This document shows positions 59,801 to 64,000 of a stretch of DNA of 64,000 nucleotides, piece after piece. The position numbers were made by a program, and so were the translations under genes. Source of the stretch: Elgaria multicarinata webbii (lineage: Eukaryota; Chordata; Lepidosauria; Squamata; Anguidae); contig NC_086176.1 of the NCBI RefSeq assembly GCF_023053635.1, positions 70,814,536 to 70,878,535 of the forward strand, given 5' to 3'. How positions within the stretch are numbered: position 1 is the stretch's first letter; every line of letters begins with the position of its first letter. Below the pieces are notes generated by a model that saw only the letters and a list, made by a program, of their open reading frames with translations, had not been told where the DNA came from and searched no databases.

Positions 59801-60928
59801 ATAGTACTATATTAAACTGCCAAGTGTTCTCAAGCAGCCTGCTGCATTTACTTTTAGGGAGACGCAGATTTTATGTTCATGCATTATTAATACACTGCTA
59901 CCATTTTGTGCAGTGCCTGAAGCACTGATAATTTGTTTGCCTCTTCCTTGTTGTATGATGGGGAAGCAATCAACCAGAAAGAATGAAGAGACTTCCTAAG
60001 GCCAATAATTGAGCACATTTATGACTGGTAAAGAACATTACACCCAATTAATAACTTTGCACTAATTTTATGATTATGTGCATATATTTAGGCAAGGCTG
60101 ATAATGAAGGCCTATTCTCAAAAAAGAAAAAAAGGGAAAACAGTAAGAGAACACTACCCTTCTGATAATTAATGTTCCCCCCGTTCTATTATCTTCATCT
60201 TATTAGTGATATATATATATATATATATATAATATATTTGCAGGCAGGTGCCTTCTTCAAAAATTTCTTCACAAATCTCAGAGTGATGTTCACTTCAGAA
60301 ATGGGATGCACAACATTCTTACATTTTTGCTTACTAGCATTTTTTAATGCTATGTTATATCAGCAACTTTGCAAACTATCCCAAATTGATTAGCTGGATC
60401 TGTCCAGACCAAGTATGTATGGTCCCTTTACCAGAGCTTTGCCCACTTTGACAGTTGTGGTCCTACAACTGGATGGCAGAGGATGGTGCAAGCATGCTAA
60501 GGTGCAATACTGTTAAAAGTCAAAAAATGCTTGCAAGTTTGGGAAACAGATTACTGGATAACTCAATACAAGTGTGGGACTAGAACCATGAGCTACGAGG
60601 TGCGGTTTGGTGGCCCCAATAAGTAAAAATGATTCTGATCCTAAAAATCACACAGGAGCTGCAAAACATCTACCTTCCAGCTCCTCCTAATATGAAAAGT
60701 ATCTAGTTCAGATCACAGTAGGGTCCAACACAGGGAGGGAATAAGAGGCACATGTGAAAGCGCTCAAGAACACAAAATGACTTAGAAAGTGTGCTTACTT
60801 TGCGTCCCATATGTGATCACCCCTGTGGAAGACGACCAAGTTACTGTTAGGATCCAGGGCCAGTCCAGAAACCTGGCCCAGTTTGAGATCTATTCCAGGC
60901 CAATCAACTACTTCTTCTATGAGTAAAT
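28503..60928 (-). CDS. PAM: PAM, peptidylglycine alpha-amidating monooxygenase, 3' part (PAL domain to C-terminus)
   Basis: Eleven exons join in phase, from the right: 60799-60928, 54803-54919, 53656-53728, 53078-53288, 51617-51817, 44421-44539, 40817-40916, 34990-35043, 32010-32213, 29501-29557 and 28503-28687, ending in TGA. They encode about 482 residues: the PAL domain, stalk, one transmembrane helix and the cytosolic tail. PAL cleaves peptidyl-alpha-hydroxyglycine to the amidated peptide plus glyoxylate in secretory granules, the second step after PHM. In rat numbering these PAL residues are kept: Arg533 (FHRGDH), His585/Leu587 (LPHGL), Cys634 (HFCQP), Tyr654/Cys655 (DGYC), His690 (IPHSL), Cys702/Arg706/Cys713 (LCVADRENGRIQC) and Met784/His786/Asp787 (MPHD). 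The PHM exons lie outside the window. The identity is secure from exon-by-exon similarity. Confidence 0.96.
29121..29257 (-). other. Candidate alternative terminal exon of PAM (unproven)
   Basis: In the last PAM intron, TAATGAATCCGACAG on the minus strand is an acceptor-like site with a TGCTAAT branch-point-like motif. Spliced to the preceding PAM exon (ending at 29501 with one spare base), the frame would continue for 44 codons, ISDEKALVMV to RDREQY, then TAA. No good poly-A signal follows closely. One in three random frames would be in phase, so this is only a hint. Confidence 0.25.
29501..29557 (-). CDS. PAM: PAM cytosolic exon (57 nt)
   Basis: The exon follows TTCTTATAG and encodes DAEHKLDSSSGRILGKFR, matching mammalian DSEHKLETSSGRVLGRFR. 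It begins with two bases of a split Ala codon and ends with one base of Gly. It lies in the cytosolic tail directly after the transmembrane segment. Confidence 0.95.
30080..30190. repeat. Dispersed repeat with AAAACATCTGGAGGGC motif
   Basis: TATGCTGGCTGGGACTGATG, GGGAGCTGAAGTCC and ACCAGGTTGGGGAAGGCTG make a clear copy of the repeat also seen at 8525-8612 and 12506-12640. ATTTTGGTCTACAACCCCC at the left is its partial inverted partner. Confidence 0.5.
30720..31095. repeat. Foldback-type repeat rich in CCATGG / TGGTTT motifs
   Basis: It carries repeated AAATAAGCCATGGTGGC, TTGTTAACCATGGC and AATAAGCCACCATAGC blocks and ends GATCATGTGAACAGGCCC. The same right end, GATCATGTGAACAGGGCC, occurs near 1429-1446, so both are copies of one non-autonomous family. 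Confidence 0.45.
32010..32213 (-). CDS. PAM: PAM stalk and transmembrane exon
   Basis: The exon follows TTCCTTAAAG. It encodes a charged stalk (ETEAVIEAKLTNKPTSKELL to EEKQHVIQQ), then a hydrophobic helix running from GVSFVLITTLLIIPIVVLL to AIAIFI, with WWRKTRIYG on the cytosolic side. The stop-transfer basic cluster WRK fits the single-pass type I topology of PAM. It has two bases of a Glu codon at the start and one base of Ala at the end. Confidence 0.96.
32520..33075. mobile_element. Inverted-repeat DNA element cluster
   Basis: GGTTGAGTGTGGGTT and TTAGCATGTTGTCTGAA near the left are mirrored by CAGACAACACACTAACC and AACCCACACTCAACCACT near the right. Between them are internal AACCCACCATGG-like and CACTCTCCAGAGTGTGGG motifs. 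It is probably one 550 bp non-autonomous element or two nested ones. Target duplications were not resolved. Confidence 0.45.
33644..33850. mobile_element. 207 bp non-autonomous element, GGGGCAGTATCCAAC ends
   Basis: GGGGCAGTATCCAACTCTG at the left is inverted to AACGCTGGATACTGACC at the right. The arms are short and the middle has no coding potential. No clear target duplication was seen. Confidence 0.5.
34600..34768 (+). mobile_element. CR1 LINE 3' fragment
   Basis: GTGGGCTTCCCACAGGCATC, TGGTTGGCCACTGTGGAAAA and GGTCTGATCCAGCACAGCTC followed by TTATGTTATGTTC match the 3' end of squamate CR1 elements, in plus orientation inside a PAM intron. Confidence 0.7.
34990..35043 (-). CDS. PAM: PAM 54 nt microexon between PAL and stalk
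   Basis: The exon follows TTGTGTTGCAG and encodes MEHRSVKKAGIEVQEIK, matching mammalian LEHRSVKKAGIEVQEIK. Phase is 2 in and 1 out, so including or skipping it keeps the frame. It joins the end of the PAL domain to the stalk. Confidence 0.95.
35850..35903. repeat. (ATT)n microsatellite
   Basis: About 18 perfect ATT units, in a PAM intron. Other triplet arrays in the window are at 22029-22070 (ATT), 41830-41878 (AAT), 49048-49071 (AGT) and 49840-49890 (ATT then GTT). Confidence 0.9.
36744..36969. mobile_element. Element with interleaved inverted repeats
   Basis: Arm A (CTACTGCTTTATTGAAGTGC, then CAACTGTTGGG) pairs with A' (CCCAACAGTTG, ATAAAGCAGTAG). Arm B (ACATCTACACCAAGCAGGAT, ACTATGAAAGCGGTATA) pairs with B' (TATACTGCTTTCATAGTGC, TATCCTGCTTGGTGTAGAT). 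The order is A-B-A'-B'. The outer ends GGCAAGATCTAC and AGATCTGGCC are weakly inverted, and TGA/TAA flank them. Confidence 0.55.
38297..38359. repeat. Tandem duplication, 31 bp unit x2
   Basis: The unit CATAAGGTGGTGGGTTGACC plus TTTAACTAAA occurs twice in a row without mismatch. This is recent local slippage or duplication in a PAM intron. Confidence 0.85.
39187..39812. mobile_element. 626 bp non-autonomous hAT element with 8 bp TSD
   Basis: The perfect inverted ends are CAGAGCTTTCCAAACT and AGTTTGGAAAGCTCTG. CTCTAGAC lies directly outside both ends (39179-39186 and 39813-39820), the 8 bp duplication of hAT transposons. The sub-terminal GTGTGTTGTGACACG and TAGTGTGTCAGCTGCAGTG blocks resemble the SPIN/OposCharlie group of hAT elements. 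The inside contains a TACTGCGCATGCGCAGTA palindrome. No transposase domain is recognisable. Confidence 0.85.
39840..40500 (-). mobile_element. L2-like LINE 3' part (minus)
   Basis: Starting with a TAAACTGCCCAATAACTTAA tail read in reverse, it has an AT-rich block with many AAAACA units, then GAGCATTTCACAGATGGGGT, AGTCCAAGTAGATAAATATG and GGGCTTTAAGGTTAAAGC, the usual order of a squamate L2/CR1-like element in reverse. Its coding part is decayed. Confidence 0.6.
40817..40916 (-). CDS. PAM: PAM exon, end of PAL domain
   Basis: The exon follows TTATCTTGACAG and encodes SFEMPHDIVASEDRTVYIGD to AHTNTVWKFASTE. MPHD carries the zinc ligand (His786 in rat) and the calcium ligand (Asp787). It ends in one base of Lys before GTAAGT. 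Confidence 0.96.
41503..41539. repeat. Perfect hairpin, 16 bp stem
   Basis: AACTCTGGGTTGTTTA is followed by a short loop and TTAAACAACCCAGAGTT. The same arm sequence is in the hairpin at 17936-17975. Confidence 0.7.
41830..42310 (-). mobile_element. L2-like LINE 3' end with (AAT)n tail (minus)
   Basis: The minus strand codes for TFSSAAPRLWNGLLEEI and LLAFKKAIKTDLFRQAYP, the usual C-terminus of squamate L2-like reverse transcriptases, ending near 42011. A 3' UTR with CCCGCCTCGATCAAAATGG and GGCGGGCAAGAATAATT and an (ATT)n tail follow leftward. It is heavily 5'-truncated. Confidence 0.75.
43440..43535 (+). mobile_element. L2/CR1-like 3' tail
   Basis: TTGTTAGGGCTAAGAGGCAG, TATAGAAATG and an AAATAAAATAAAAT tail form a decayed LINE 3' end. 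Confidence 0.4.
44421..44539 (-). CDS. PAM: PAM exon, PAL propeller blade
   Basis: The exon follows ATCTTTGTAG and encodes GLLFAVNGKPYPGDKELVQ to FVMNFSTGEIIDTFIPLRK, close to mammalian LLFAVNGKPHFGDQEPVQGF. It starts with two bases of a Gly codon and ends in phase 0 before GTAACA. Confidence 0.96.
44755..44935 (+). mobile_element. L2-like LINE 3' tail with AATA repeats
   Basis: TTGTGAACCGCCCAGAGAGC, TTCGGCTATTGGGCGGTATA and an (AATA)n end are the standard 3' tail of a common squamate LINE. A 22 bp GGGTTGGAATCAATTTAAAT duplication sits just before it (44815-44858), and a TTTA run occurs at 44765-44785. A related tail is at 63400-63475. Confidence 0.75.
45130..45355 (+). mobile_element. CR1 LINE 3' UTR fragment
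   Basis: TGGACATCAAGAGGGACTTC, TTGGAGTTGATGGCCTTATA, GGCCCCTTCCAACTCTA and the tail ATTCTATGATTCTGTG, with the CR1 8 bp tail unit, identify it. Confidence 0.85.
45365..45419. repeat. Perfect 55 bp palindrome (23 bp arms, 9 bp loop)
   Basis: ACCGACTATCAGGTGTTCTG and AAG are mirrored exactly by CTTCAGAACACCTGATAGTC and GGT around CTTGATATG. A further ACCGACTATC lies at about 45426-45435. It directly follows a CR1 tail. No arm mismatch is seen, so it is young or conserved. Confidence 0.85.
45790..46385 (+). mobile_element. L1-type LINE ORF2 C-terminal fragment (plus)
   Basis: The translated frame shows NCWRCNTSNASLTHMFWQSS and APFWEEVIIRMNFVL, the Cys/His C-terminal motif of L1-like reverse transcriptases, followed by LLLNYLPASWKL. 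It ends with a poly-C and A/T-rich tail. A homologous fragment lies inverted at 49240-49600. Confidence 0.7.
46523..46803. mobile_element. Short-inverted-end element (CAGGGGTAGGCAA)
   Basis: CAGGGGTAGGCAATTTC at the left is inverted to CATGTTGCCTACCCG at the right, in the style of Charlie-like hAT elements. The 8 bp duplication is not convincing. Confidence 0.4.
48040..48140 (+). mobile_element. L2/CR1-like 3' tail
   Basis: TATGGTTTTTAAATTACTG and GTAAGCTGCTTTGGGAACAC match the 3' tail of squamate LINEs. Only about 100 bp is recognisable. Confidence 0.45.
48748..49773. mobile_element. Possible Charlie-like hAT interrupted by an L1 piece
   Basis: CCAGGGGTCGGCAACACAG at the left and the right end CAAAAGATTGGGGACCCCT look like the two ends of a Charlie-type element. 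An L1 fragment (49240-49600) and an (AGT)n run sit inside. No matching 8 bp duplication was found, so the pairing of ends is tentative. Confidence 0.35.
49240..49600 (-). mobile_element. L1-type LINE ORF2 C-terminal fragment (minus)
   Basis: The minus strand reads CRRCNTANASFKH and SFWEEVITQIHFVLGQSLIF, then VLLNYLPASWKLTKGQHKWI, clearly homologous to 45790-46385 but in the opposite orientation. Confidence 0.7.
49838..49890. repeat. Compound (ATT)n(GTT)n microsatellite
   Basis: A run of ATT units passes directly into GTT units, then GTGACAGGGGGC. Confidence 0.9.
50284..50740 (-). mobile_element. L2-like LINE 3' part (minus)
   Basis: TTTGTATCCCACCCTATATC, GGGCGACATACAG, a run of AAAACA/TTAAAA units, CCTCCCAGGGGAGGGCATTC, CACAGTCGGGGTGCCACAAC and GCAGGGCTCCCCCAACAGAT follow the order of the element at 39840-40500. 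Confidence 0.65.
51617..51817 (-). CDS. PAM: PAM exon, PAL domain (His690, Cys702-Cys713)
   Basis: The exon follows TTTTCTGTTTCAG and encodes TSVGQAKPGQFSIPHSLTL to QLCVADRENGRIQCFKP and FAVSYAP. His in IPHSL is a zinc ligand, Arg in ADREN is catalytic, and the two Cys form a disulfide in the rat structure. The TSVGQAK linker differs from mammals. It starts with two bases of a split Glu codon and ends with one base of Gly. Confidence 0.97.
53078..53288 (-). CDS. PAM: PAM exon, PAL domain (Cys634, Tyr654, Cys655)
   Basis: The exon follows TTTTACACTGATAG and encodes VFKLAPHRM to RALEPGSDKNHFCQPTDAAV and YVSDGYCNSRIVQFSPNG, ending QWGE. HFCQPTD and SDGYCNSRI hold a disulfide pair and the catalytic tyrosine. 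It starts in phase 0. Confidence 0.97.
53656..53728 (-). CDS. PAM: PAM exon, PAL domain (His585, Leu587)
   Basis: The exon follows TTTTGTTCTCAG and encodes FYLPHGLSIDNHGNYWVTDV and ALHQ. LPHGL carries the zinc ligand and the calcium-binding backbone position. It ends in phase 0 before GTATGT. Confidence 0.97.
54803..54919 (-). CDS. PAM: PAM exon, PAL domain
   Basis: The exon follows TTTTCTTCAG and encodes SFDSNYVYQQKGLGPIKENT to ILVLDPSNSAILQSTGRN, close to mammalian SFDSKFVYQQ.GLGPI. The donor is GTAAGT. Confidence 0.97.
55670..56530. repeat. Unassigned CpG-bearing repeat-like block
   Basis: The sequence is unlike its neighbours: richer in G+C and CpG, with a GGGGCTTGCCTTTATAGGC hairpin at about 56407-56437 that contains a TATAAAGG box on the minus strand. 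A 92-codon minus frame (56213-55935) runs through it. It could be the promoter-bearing end of an old retroelement, treated here as a fossil of unknown family. Confidence 0.3.
57130..57280. mobile_element. Foldback MITE related to 17687-17805
   Basis: GGCCGTTTCTACACCTGCC is inverted to GGTGTAGAAAGGGCC. The middle shares GATCATCCCTGTCCATCCAA, ATGACACACAGAGGATCC and GGAGCAGGCAGG with the minus strand of the element at 17687. A run of 16-17 C lies in the left arm. The flanks TAA and CAA differ. Confidence 0.65.
60206..60233. repeat. (AT)n microsatellite
   Basis: About 14 AT units, then AATATATTT. Confidence 0.9.
60799..60928 (-). CDS. PAM: PAM exon, start of PAL domain in window (Arg533)
   Basis: The exon follows TTCTACCTTTTAG and encodes LLIEEVVDWPGIDLKLGQVS to GLALDPNSNLVVFHRGDHIW and DA. 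FHRGDH carries the catalytic arginine, and QVSGLALD the calcium-binding backbone position. It starts with two bases of a split Asp codon. No further upstream exon is recognisable before 64000, so the PHM domain and linker lie beyond. Confidence 0.96.
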
Positions 60929-61132
60929 CTAAAAGGTAGAAGAAAGGTTACATTTATATACAAAAATATCATGCTAATGAGGAAGCTGGACAACAACCTT
61001 CGATATACGTTTGCATGCAAGTTTTAAAGCAAACTTTAAAAAAGTATCACCTCCTCAAACAGGTATCTCAGCAGCAGCACCAAAAGGCAAGAGAATGGTC
61101 TCTCCTTTAAGAAGTTTAAATATGCATAGGTA

Positions 61133-61448
61133 GTGTGATTATATGGAAAGGAGGACAGGGCTCCTGTATCTTTAACAGTTGCATAGAAAAGGGAATTTCA
61201 GCAGGTGTAATTTGTATACATGCAGCACCTGGTGAAACTCCCTCTTCATCACAACAGTTAAAGCTGCAAGAACACTGCTCTCTTTTGTATCTGCTCATGA
61301 GGGCAGGGCTCCTGCAGCTTTAACTGTTGTGATGAAGAGGTAATTTCACCAGGTGCTGCATGCATATAAATGACACCCTCTGAAATTCCCTTTTCTATGC
61401 AGCTGTTAAAAATACAAGAGCCCTGTCCTCTTTTTCATATGGTCACCC
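61133..61448. mobile_element. 316 bp foldback element, GGGTGACCATATG family
   Basis: GTGTGATTATATGGAAAGGA and GGACAGGGCTCCTGTATCTT at the left are mirrored by AAGAGCCCTGTCC and TCATATGGTCACCC at the right. Each arm is about 150 bp and includes TTCACCAGGTGCTGCATG-type sequence. TA is found on both sides (61131-61132 and 61449-61450), consistent with mariner-type insertion. Open frames on both strands are produced by the palindrome. Confidence 0.7.
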
Positions 61449-63186
61449 TAATAGTATGGAGTCCCCAATCCAAATACCTCTGTTGTGTGATCTATGCTAT
61501 GATTACCACTATTTCATTTTTTTCAGATGTGTGAATGATTCACCTGGCAGAGAGATGAGGGAGAGATGGAGCAGTAGAGCCCATTCCATCAGCTTGGCTT
61601 AAAGATCAGCTGTCATTTGGCTCTTCCCATCCCTAAACTGTTTCCATTCAAGCTGCCCAAAAAATAGTTAAGAGTACGACAGCTGCCTCAGGCGGCTGTT
61701 ATTTGGGGGGGTGGGGTGGGCAAAGCAGTGGCAACATGACAGAAGAAAATCTGCGTGGGCCCTGCAGCCTGTTCTGCACCCCTTAAGTTGGCCTGCTGCC
61801 CTCAGGTAAGATGGAGAAAGCTATATTGTTACATGTATATAGAAGAAAGATCCTCAGGCAGCAAAACGTCTCAAACTGCCCCTGATGATAAAAACTATAT
61901 AACTTTGTAAATTATATGTTACCTACAGCCCAATTCCAAACATGTGCACTCAGACATGAGTTCATACTTCCCAGCTACGCATGTTTACAATTACAGCCCT
62001 TGTTTGTCTGAGATTAAGTTATTTCAGAATACTGTACATGAACCGGGGTGGGGGTGGGGTGGGGACAGGGACTAAAAGATAGATTTTACTGTTGGGAGGA
62101 ACCTTAGTACAAAAGCAGGAAAGCTCAATTTATTCTAGTTACATGGTATAAAAAAATGAAAAGTTATCAGAAGCATCAAACTCCAGGCAGATAATCTTTG
62201 CATGTTTACTTGGAAGTATCCCCAATGATCTGGATAGGACATATCCAAGTACATATGCATAGGACTGCAGTCAAATCAAGCATATAATCATACATGACGT
62301 TTTTCATTGCTGCATATTTAATCTCTAACCTCCACCCCTCCTCCCTCTCTCCTTCTCTCTCTCTTGCTCTTTCACTCAGCAGGGTAAGAAAAAATATGAC
62401 AGCTCTCAGCATACCTGCAGTATGTAACAGCCGTTTGTCATAAACAGTATTCACAAAACCTTTCACACTCCTTTGTGTGTGTTGGCAGGGGGGAGGGAGC
62501 AACGGCTAATTAAAAGATCTAGTCCATCAAAAGAATTAAGCTGAATTATGTTCATTTTAAAACAACATGCATTACGCTTCTTAACATAACTTTTTAAGGG
62601 TTTGCACAACCTTCTACACTGTACTATTTGATACAGCTGTTTGATATAGTTATAGTAAAAACCATAATCAATAGGTAGATAGACAATAATTATAAGCAAG
62701 TAAACACTAAAACAGAAACAAACTATTACGGAATTACTGCCATAGTGTAACACAAATGTTGCTTTAACAGCTTCCAATTAAATATTCCACCAAAGAATGT
62801 TTCTGTAATTGGGATTCTTCGATAATGCTACATTTAAAACAGTATTTTGTTCACTTTACCAGTACTCCTCCTACTTATTAAATCCAGTTTTTTAGAATAT
62901 TTATCCAGTATTTTTCTTGCTTGCTTATCAGTAGAACACAGGGAAGAACAACTCATAGTAAAAGAGATCTAAAAGCACAATCCTTGGCATGTCTACTTAA
63001 AAGTAAGCCCCATCTGAGTTCAACAGAGTTTACTCCCAGGTAAGCATGTACAGGATTGCGACCCAAAACCTTAGCCCTCTCTGCTCTTCTATCACCACCA
63101 GCATTTCATTTAAAGAAAAATGGCTAACAATTCCACAGATTTGTTATTAAGTTCCATTTTAACCAAATGACTGGTAGTTTCACTAG

Positions 63187-63475
63187 TGCCCCCCCCCAAA
63201 TTATGGAACGATCTCCCCCCGACGAGGTTCGCCTGGCGCCAACATTGTTATCTTTTCTCTTCTCCCAGGCATTTAACAGCATATGTTGAGTTTTTATCTG
63301 ACCCCAGAATAAGTTGTTTTAAATAGATATTGTATGCAATCTGTTTTTATGCTTTTATGGTTTAAAATTTTGTACATCGGTTTTTAATGTTTAGTGTTTA
63401 AATTTTTGTAAACCGCCCAGAGATCTTTGGCTATGGGGCAGTATATAAATGTAATAAATAAATAAATAATAAAAA
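63187..63475 (+). mobile_element. L2-like LINE 3' end (plus)
   Basis: The plus strand codes for WNDLPPDEVRLAPTLLSF, the common C-terminal motif of L2-like reverse transcriptases, then a 3' UTR ending TGTAAACCGCCCAGAGATCT, TTGGCTATGGGGCAGTATAT and (AATA)n. It is 5'-truncated. Confidence 0.8.
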
Positions 63476-63798
63476 GCATAAAAACACCAGGTTAAACATT
63501 CGTATGGATTGCTTCCTGTTTTAAATAGAAAATTGTTACTCGGAGGAGGATGAACCATTTAAAGCTCCAAACAAATAATACCTTTGATGACAAACTTGCC
63601 ACATAAAAAAGCAGCTGCTGTTGATATTTTGAAGCTTACATATAGTACAGTGGCATTCCATCCAATTCTAATGGGAAATAGTTTCCACATGTGGGGATAA
63701 TCTAAGTTTTCATATTAGCAATGAAGATCAAACCCAACTTCAAAATATTCACAATGCAAACAAAGCAAGAAATGGCTTTGAAGGTTTTTTTTTATTTA

Positions 63799-64000
63799 GG
63801 GTGACCATATGAAAAGGAGGACAGGGCTCCTGTGTCTTTAACACTTGTATCAAAAAGGGAATTTCAGCAGGTGTCATTTGTATACATACAGCACCTGGTG
63901 AAATTCCCTCTTCATCACAACAGTTCAAGCTGCAGGAGTACAGCTAGAGTGACCAGATACTAGGGTGACCATATGAAAAGGAGGACAGGGCTCCTGTATC
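63799..64000. mobile_element. Tandem half-units of the GGGTGACCATATG element (runs off window)
   Basis: GGGTGACCATATGAAAAGGA starts at 63799 and again at 63963, each followed by GGACAGGGCTCCTGT. The first unit (about 162 bp) corresponds to one arm of the 61133 element and ends CTAGAGTGACCAGATAC. The second is cut by the window edge. Confidence 0.75.

Larger units (their letters stand above)
60929..64000 (-). other. PAM: PAM intron (partial)
   Basis: Intronic, with no coding exon found. It holds the foldback element at 61133, a LINE tail at 63187-63475, a foldback-repeat relic at 62970-63065 and two half-units of the 61133 family from 63799 onward. 61450-62960 shows nothing else I can name apart from a pyrimidine-rich run near 62335-62375. 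Confidence 0.6.

Noticed and set aside
61116-61323. Similar frames on both strands near 61200
   Set aside because: Both arise from the two arms of one foldback element.

Overview
This is vertebrate nuclear DNA, most likely from a lizard or other squamate reptile. It holds two split genes that converge tail to tail: GIN1 on the plus strand (coding exons from 8744 to 16762) and the 3' half of PAM on the minus strand (coding exons from 60928 down to 28503). The same neighbours, PPIP5K2 | GIN1 > < PAM, occur on human chromosome 5q21. The squamate call rests on the repeats: an RTE/BovB LINE, CR1 and L2-like LINE tails, L1 fragments, and many hAT-like and foldback non-autonomous DNA elements.

Layout. 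Positions 1-380 are a CpG-rich promoter with an NRF1-like site; by synteny it is probably the shared GIN1/PPIP5K2 bidirectional promoter. 380-8741 is the long first intron of GIN1, full of small repeats and a 641 bp CpG-rich hAT-like element with a perfect 8 bp target duplication. 8742-16762 carries seven GIN1 coding exons that join in phase to 487 codons plus a stop. Introns 2, 3, 5 and 6 are the longer ones, and a BovB fragment lies in intron 5. 16763-17640 is the GIN1 3' UTR. 17640-27500 is intergenic, with foldback elements, an L2-type tail, a 943 bp hAT-like element and one possible cryptic terminal exon. 27500-28502 is the PAM 3' UTR. 28503-60928 holds eleven PAM coding exons: the peptidyl-alpha-hydroxyglycine alpha-amidating lyase (PAL) domain, a 54 nt microexon, the stalk plus transmembrane exon and two cytosolic exons. 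60929-64000 is further PAM intron; the PHM half lies beyond the right edge.

How the genes work. PAM encodes the bifunctional enzyme that alpha-amidates neuropeptides in secretory granules; all the PAL metal-binding, catalytic and disulfide residues I could check are present. GIN1 is a host gene domesticated long ago from a transposon/Ty3-type integrase; its zinc-binding and integrase-core regions are recognisable, and its cellular role is not established. The two genes share a locus but no known pathway.

Most of the remaining sequence is transposon-derived. The notable signals there are three hAT-like insertions with exact 8 bp duplications, several foldback elements with 3 bp duplications, a perfect 55 bp palindrome, an interleaved inverted-repeat element, and two candidate alternative terminal exons near the PAM 3' end. 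I saw no tRNA or rRNA gene, CRISPR array or operon-type structure.
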